A stretch of 64,000 nucleotides of DNA from the NCBI GenBank assembly GCA_001632435.1, contig KV424024.1, forward strand, positions 46,279 through 110,278, in the 5' to 3' direction. The first letter of the stretch is position 1. Each line of letters opens with the position of its first letter. Positions 59,272-64,000 of this stretch are shown in pieces. The position numbers and the translations under genes were made by a program. Origin of the DNA: Calocera cornea HHB12733 (Eukaryota > Basidiomycota > Dacrymycetes > Dacrymycetales > Dacrymycetaceae). Below the pieces are notes generated by a model. It was not told where the DNA came from. It searched no databases and saw nothing but the letters and a program-made list of their open reading frames with translations.

Positions 59272-60772
59272 TCAAACAGCCGCTATCTTCTCAAGTCTGT
59301 TTCTCAGTTGACTTACCTCCCATGTCAAATCGTCCTTCTCTTGAGCAAGTAAGTCCATCTCCTTTTGCTTCAGATGAATGTCGTCCCATAATGTGTCGCG
59401 TTCAGATGTGATGCCATCTTTCTCCCCGAGTAGATCGTCCTTCTCCCGCAATAGCTTTGTCTTCTCCTTCATATGGGATGCATTTGTCCGTGAGAGCTCG
59501 TTGTTTCTTTGTTGAAGGGTGTCGTTCGCCTTCGAAATTTCTTCCTTCAACGACCTCAGTGCCTCGTTCTCGCTCACCAGGGCCTGCGTTTCTTGAACCA
59601 CCGAATTCTTGGTCTTCAGGAGTGCGCTGTAGTCTTTCTCAAGTGCGTTGGATCGTTCCTTTGACACATGAGCTCGAAACATGTTATCCCTCTCATAAAC
59701 CCACCATACCTTTAAGCGCTGTAGATCTTGATAGATGCCTTCCTATTGAGGTATGGTGCCAGACAATTGTAGATGGCCTGTTTGTAAGTGTTCAAGACAT
59801 AATAACGCGCATACATGTGCAGTGCACTTACGGAAGGAGGCGTAGGAGAAGATGAAGGTGAAAGGCTCCCCGTCCGGCAACCAGACTTCCGTATATGCGC
59901 GTCCATATTCGTCCGTACCTCTCATAGCTTCGGTCACCGATGCGACAGGCGCCTTTCCTGATGGTCTGAGACTGGCGTTGCTCAAATCGCCGGGTAGACG
60001 AGCGGGTATCGCTCTGCCAAATCTACTTGTACGTCGATGACAGAAATGCACTGAGAGACGGGAGGGGCTCACGAGACACATTGGTCGTGCTGACTGAGTT
60101 CGAACTGGTTCACGTGCGAGATCGTCCCATCTGTATGCGAAGAGGGGATACCTTGTAGCTTTGCATGCACACCAGACTCCGTGGCAGTATGGGTAGATGG
60201 CCTAGCTCCAATCTTGATCTTGCTGCCTTCGTATTGGCGTCTTTGAACTTCTGGCCGAACTGTGACCTTAATACTGTGTTCCTTCCGACGCTGAGGATGA
60301 GTGGAGGCTGCCGTTGTCTTAGCACGTCACAGTCAGCAGCATACACATGGACTGACAATTGAACACCACATTCTCAAACATAAAGGGTGAGACGGCCGCA
60401 GATGTCGCTCCACCTGGTCCACCGCCTGGGAGGTCGCTGCCTTGTATGTACCAAGAGCTTTGCCGCCGGGATTGACATGTTATATTGACAGTTGCTCCAT
60501 CGATAGACACACCCGCGATCACGCGCTTCGGTCCCATCGCATTGGTGGTCCACTGATGCGGCTGGCCCCAGATGACAAACTTCTGAAGGTAACGTCAGCT
60601 GCTGGAGACATAGGACCTGTGTTTACATCCCACTTGCCTTTCCAGGCTCAGCGAGGACAAGTTTGTTGGATTGGTTGGGTGTGTTTTGTGGTATGCCGTG
60701 GGTCCTTGGCTCGTACTCGGTCTGCCGCTGGCCCTCGATCTCCAGCCATATCTCGTAACCTTCTACGTGCAT
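59272..60772 (-). CDS. DUF7918-like protein, copy F
   Basis: ATG 60772 gives MHVEGYEIWLEIEGQRQTEYE and LVLAEPGK. The first intron has a GC donor (GCAAGTGGG) and rejoins KFVIWGQPHQW and GPKRVIAGVSIDG. The central block reads EHSIKVTVRPEVQRRQYEG, then GTDEYGRAYTEVWLPDG and FTFIFSYASF. After two more introns a long coiled coil of about 130 residues follows (SENEALRSLKEEISKANDTL, LLREKDDLLGEKD), with no basic tail, ending LRNRLEKIAAV at 59272. It appears intact. The coil is longer than in the other copies. Confidence 0.68.
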
Positions 60773-61450
60773 CACGGAGAGTTGAAGGATGTGAATTGGT
60801 AATCAGTGCAGATGGAGACACGTTTATTGTTGCGAGATATGGAAGGGTTGCTGCCACCAGATGAGAACGAGTTTGGCTTGTAGACTGGAAAGTGGTGTGC
60901 CACTCACCTGGACCGCGGACCAGCGTCGGACATCCTTGCCATCGCCGAACTGCTTCTCCTCGTGAAGCTTCGAGAATCCAGCGCCGATCTCATAGTGTCT
61001 GTGCTCCCTCCTGAGATGGAAGGGACGAAGCGCTTGATAACGCGTCATGAGAACGTTCAGTTTCTGAAAGGATTCCTGTCCCTTACCATGAACGATCGGG
61101 CCACAAAGTAGCGTACCGACCAAAGGCCATACATCTCAAGATACGGTCTCATTATGGAGGTCTGGGCCCCATTCCTTATAAGTGAGGTTAAGCGTAGCAT
61201 GCATGACGAGTGCAGGGAACCGGCGGCGGCGCATGCGGTCCGAGCTGAGAGTACTACTGTAGAAAGAGTAGAGCGACGGGGCTGTCGTCCCACCTCCACA
61301 CTTCGAGGAGGAGGAGGTGGTGGGGCGGTCGAGTGGGGCGGATTTGATTCCGCCCCCTGAACGCGCAGGCCTGTGCTCGCTGCGAGCGAGGGTGCCGTTC
61401 GTCACATCGTTTGCCTCTACTACCAACTCTGCAGGTTGAGTACGTCCTTC
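60773..61450. other. Divergent spacer between copy F and the oxygenase gene
   Basis: Holds both promoters. The 19 bases ending in the oxygenase start (61446-61459, with a few bases before) recur upstream of the frame at 62893; see the duplication entry. Confidence 0.45.
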
Positions 61451-62655
61451 ATGGATGAGCTCCCTGTGCCATCCAGCCCCCCTAGCCCTTCTAACCCTAC
61501 TGTAATGGCTTCTGATGGAGAAAAAGAGAAGAAAAGACCTCGGAAACGTGCCAGGCATGCTCGCAGCCAAGCTAAGCTGGCAGAGAAGAGGGCGGACTAT
61601 GTTGCATATGCCCAGGAGCTGGGATTGGGGGACAACGGTGTGCCCTGCTCTGATTTCTCATTTGCTCTTTGTCTGATTCCTGCCCAGACATCCATCTGCT
61701 CGACACCCTCCCAACGCTCTTCATCAAGAAGCCTCGGAGCGCAGAGAGATCGCGCGAAATGCTTGAGGAAGCCTACCCAGGCTGGGAGGCGGAGGTCCCG
61801 ACGTTTACGACTGCCCCTGCGGACTGGGACTGGGTTGCCGTCTTGGACCCCGAGAAGCCTCGGCCTGCTGCCTGGCTGATGGACAACCCTGTGGTTCGCA
61901 TCGATGATGGCTTCGGCAAACATATCAACACACTTTCGCATCTGCTGCAAGAGTTCTACGCTGCCAATCCCAAGGAGTACGCAAGTGCCCGGGATGCCAA
62001 CAGCCGCTCCCCCTACCCTGGCTACCATTTTGGGGTCTGGCGGAAGTACCAGATCGACGCTCGCTTCACAAAGGACACAACAGAGCAGGACATCCGTGCA
62101 AAATCATATATCAACGCAATGGCGGCTATCTTTAGTGAGGCGGTTGGGGATAGGGTAAAGCAGCTGATGAGGGCACGGTGGCCGGAGCTGCTGGAGGAGA
62201 GGGAAAGGTGAGTGGGTATCGCATCATAACTAAATATGGACTAAGTATGCTATAGGATCCTCGAGTATTCGTACTCCCTGCCAGACATTGCAGAGGAGAT
62301 CCGGCAACGTCCCGCACTCCGTCAGGGAGCCTGGCATGTGTTGGCGGTTAGGGAGGGTGCAGCCTCTATTCCCCACATTGATGTGGGTGACGACCACCAC
62401 CAGTTCACAGTGATCTTCGTACTGGGTGACTTTGTGGGTGGGGATCTGGTCTTCCCTGACCTGAAGCTTCGGGTGCCTCTTCGGCCAGGCCAGATCCTTT
62501 TCCTGAATACTCGGAGGGTGGCTCACTACGCCTTGCCCTTCAAAGGGACCCGGTTTGTTTTTACTGCCTTCATGGATGGTCAGTTGTGTAGGGACTACAG
62601 AAAGGCTAAGGCAGCGGAGGAGGAGGAGGAGAAGGGGAAGGGGAAGGCGGAATAG
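61451..62655 (+). CDS. TET/JBP-like 2-oxoglutarate-Fe(II) dioxygenase
   Basis: TET/JBP enzymes oxidise methyl groups of nucleobases in DNA. ATG 61451 (MDELPVPSSPP) begins a basic N-terminus (KKRPRKRARHARSQAKLAEKR), likely nuclear. An intron (GTGTGCCC to CTGCCCAG) rejoins GDN|DIHLLDTL, and another at about 62208-62256 rejoins ERER|ILEYSYSL. The catalytic core is near residues 270-350: IPHIDVGDDHHQFTVIF (iron ligands His and Asp, HxD), FVLGDFVGGDLVFPDLKL, LRPGQILFLNTRRVAHYALP (the distal His) and GTRFVFTAFMD (the Arg that should bind 2-oxoglutarate). The GDFxGGxL...LRPGD/Q signature is what I know from fungal TET/JBP proteins. Length is about 370 residues. Whether it acts on 5-methylcytosine in DNA, or on RNA, cannot be read from the sequence. 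Prolyl-hydroxylase-type is the alternative. Confidence 0.75.
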
Positions 62656-63219
62656 ACAAATAGTAGGGTTAGCTTGTGAAATTCATGAACCATTGTTGCG
62701 GACTCTGAGTGATTGGATGGGACGCGGATGGGGGGTCGGAGGGATGGGTGAAGGTGACATAAGGGAATGGTCAGATAACGGAAGCGTAACGCTGAGGGGG
62801 GGGTTAAGGGAAACCCGCAAACAAACGGCATCCAGAGTGCTTTACAGCCATCCATCAACTCCACCAACTCTGACCACTGGATACGTCCTTCATGGATGAG
62901 TCCTGGTTGATTCCCTCTTCTTGGACCCCCTCGCACAACACAAGCCTCTGGGCTGTTACAGCTACAGTCTTGGCTTTTGGCGGGCTGTGGTGCTCCTGGC
63001 GTATCCCGAAGCCCATAGTGACGGGCAAGCACAGATGGCATGATGCCGTGTGGGGCTGCCTGACAAGTGGAGCGGTGGGGCCGGGTGAATTGGTTCAGGT
63101 GGAGTAGATAAGCCTTGGTGCGTCATAATAGCTTAATTCAGATATTTCTTATATTGATGTTCACCCAGGTTTAAAAGCGGAGATGTTTGCATGCAACAAG
63201 CGCAAGCCCAGTTCACATC
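62656..63219. repeat. Spacer with partial duplication of the oxygenase start region
   Basis: Sequence around 62882-62901 repeats the 19 bases TACGTCCTTCATGGATGAG found at 61441-61459, with looser similarity (ACCAACTCTG) just before. Here it opens a frame of 71 codons (MDESWLIP...) that resembles nothing and stops at 63105, so I treat it as a duplicated promoter/start fragment rather than a gene. Confidence 0.55.
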
Positions 63220-64000
63220 ATGGCTGCCACAATCACTGCCGTTGGTGGGTGCTACGACTGGCATGCAACCGACGCAAGCTCGCGCATCCGAACCTGCTGT
63301 ATTGCTCTGCCCCAGTCGCCGGCATCTGGAAACCTTGCAGGGCTGCTTCAGTCCGATGACATACTCGGCATTCTCCACTATTTTCTCCCCCGCAACTCGC
63401 CCGAGCCAGACATTGGTGTCTACAGCATCACCGCCAAGATAGCAAACAGCAAGGACCAGCTGGTTGTTGGGAGTGCGTGGAATCGGGATGAGTTTCACTT
63501 TGAACTGCATTGCCTGTCGGTGCGCATCAATCCATGCTCCTCCATGGAACGTGTTTTGCTGACTGAGACGGAAGTTGCTCCCACTGGAGCATCAGAAATT
63601 GGCTATTCCTCCAATCATCAACCTCTCGGGCCCTGCCGTCAACATCAATGGTCGGACGTTTGACATGGACCTCATGCCATACATCTCAACAGCCAAGAAG
63701 CATGCTCGCTTCCGCTGCTACTTCCCAGAGGAGGGCCGCTTCTTCCAGTCAGCACCAAACATGAATGCCAATGCAATGGTGTGCGTTACGGGGACCTTGA
63801 TTGGTGAGGCTTTGCAGGGGGAGGGGAGTGCGGAGCCCGCCCGCTTATCAGTCCGGGTATGTCCCTTTTGTGTCTGGATGAAGGGTGGCAAAGGGCTGAT
63901 ATTCATTGCAGATCCTTGAGATGGACTACCTCGCCTCCTCTTCCACAACATCAGCACTGTCAACGGCAGTAACACCCTCCCGCAGCCGGTTCAGCTGGTC
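63220..64000 (+). CDS. Hypothetical protein, OB-fold-like, 3' partial
   Basis: ATG 63220 (MAATITAVGGCYDW) starts a gene that runs off the window. Exon 1 includes DIGVYSITAKIANSKDQLVVG and FHFELHCLS. An intron (GTGCGCATC to GACGGAAG) rejoins LLPLEHQKLAIPPIINLSGPA, then RTFDMDLMPYISTAKKHARF and AMVCVTGTLIGEA. A second intron at about 63857-63911 leads to ILEMDYLASSS. The pattern of short beta strands ending in V-V-TG-L-G and a final acidic turn resembles OB-fold proteins that accompany transposon-linked genes in agaricomycetes. That comparison is from memory and weak. Neighbour of the TET/JBP-like gene, same strand. Confidence 0.5.

Noticed and set aside
1..64000. CRISPR arrays, bacterial operons, rRNA genes
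   Set aside because: None seen; introns throughout show a eukaryotic nuclear sequence.

Overview
This window is nuclear DNA of a filamentous basidiomycete, most likely an agaricomycete (mushroom or wood-decay type). Genes are split by many short GT-AG introns of about 50 bases with a CTNA branch site before the acceptor. Several families are typical of that class: a Plavaka (CACTA-like) transposase, a DUF6532-type protein, a 'glycopeptide' surface protein, a TET/JBP-like oxygenase and repeated DUF7918-like genes. All calls come from reading and splicing the sequence by eye. Family names rest on remembered signatures, not on a database search.

Region 1 (1-15 kb) is mostly conserved housekeeping. 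It holds the 3' part of SRP54 (+), a four-pass membrane protein (-), a secreted amidase (-) and an AP-complex large adaptin, best matched to AP-4 epsilon (-). Next come two neighbouring chromodomain genes on the minus strand. One is very large, with an AT-hook; the other is tiny (about 128 residues). They share a 15-base micro-exon and matching intron positions, so they look like an old tandem duplication.

Region 2 (15-31.7 kb) has a GC-rich gene for a glutamine-rich protein of about 1,300 residues, preceded by 5.4 kb with no supportable gene. It also has a short-chain dehydrogenase gene broken by one frameshift, a USP48-like deubiquitinase with a C-terminal ubiquitin-like domain and zinc finger, and the splicing factor LUC7.

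Region 3 (32.4-64 kb) is accessory. It contains six members of one gene family (two at 32.4-35.3 kb, one at 49.2 kb, three at 55.3-60.8 kb), two of which look dead. Between them lie unknown genes, an APH-type kinase, a DUF6914-like gene, a Plavaka transposase with an open spliced frame, a DUF6532 gene and a Ser/Thr/Asp-rich glycopeptide-domain protein. The right end has a TET/JBP-like 2-oxoglutarate oxygenase and the start of a probable OB-fold gene, a pairing reminiscent of the TET/JBP-transposon association described in basidiomycetes.

The most unusual signal is a short word, GTTCGATTTGGGG. It recurs exactly or nearly so about 19 times between 35.1 and 48.5 kb on both strands, in spacers, introns and coding sequence, sometimes as inverted or direct pairs. 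I noticed no exact copy elsewhere in the window.
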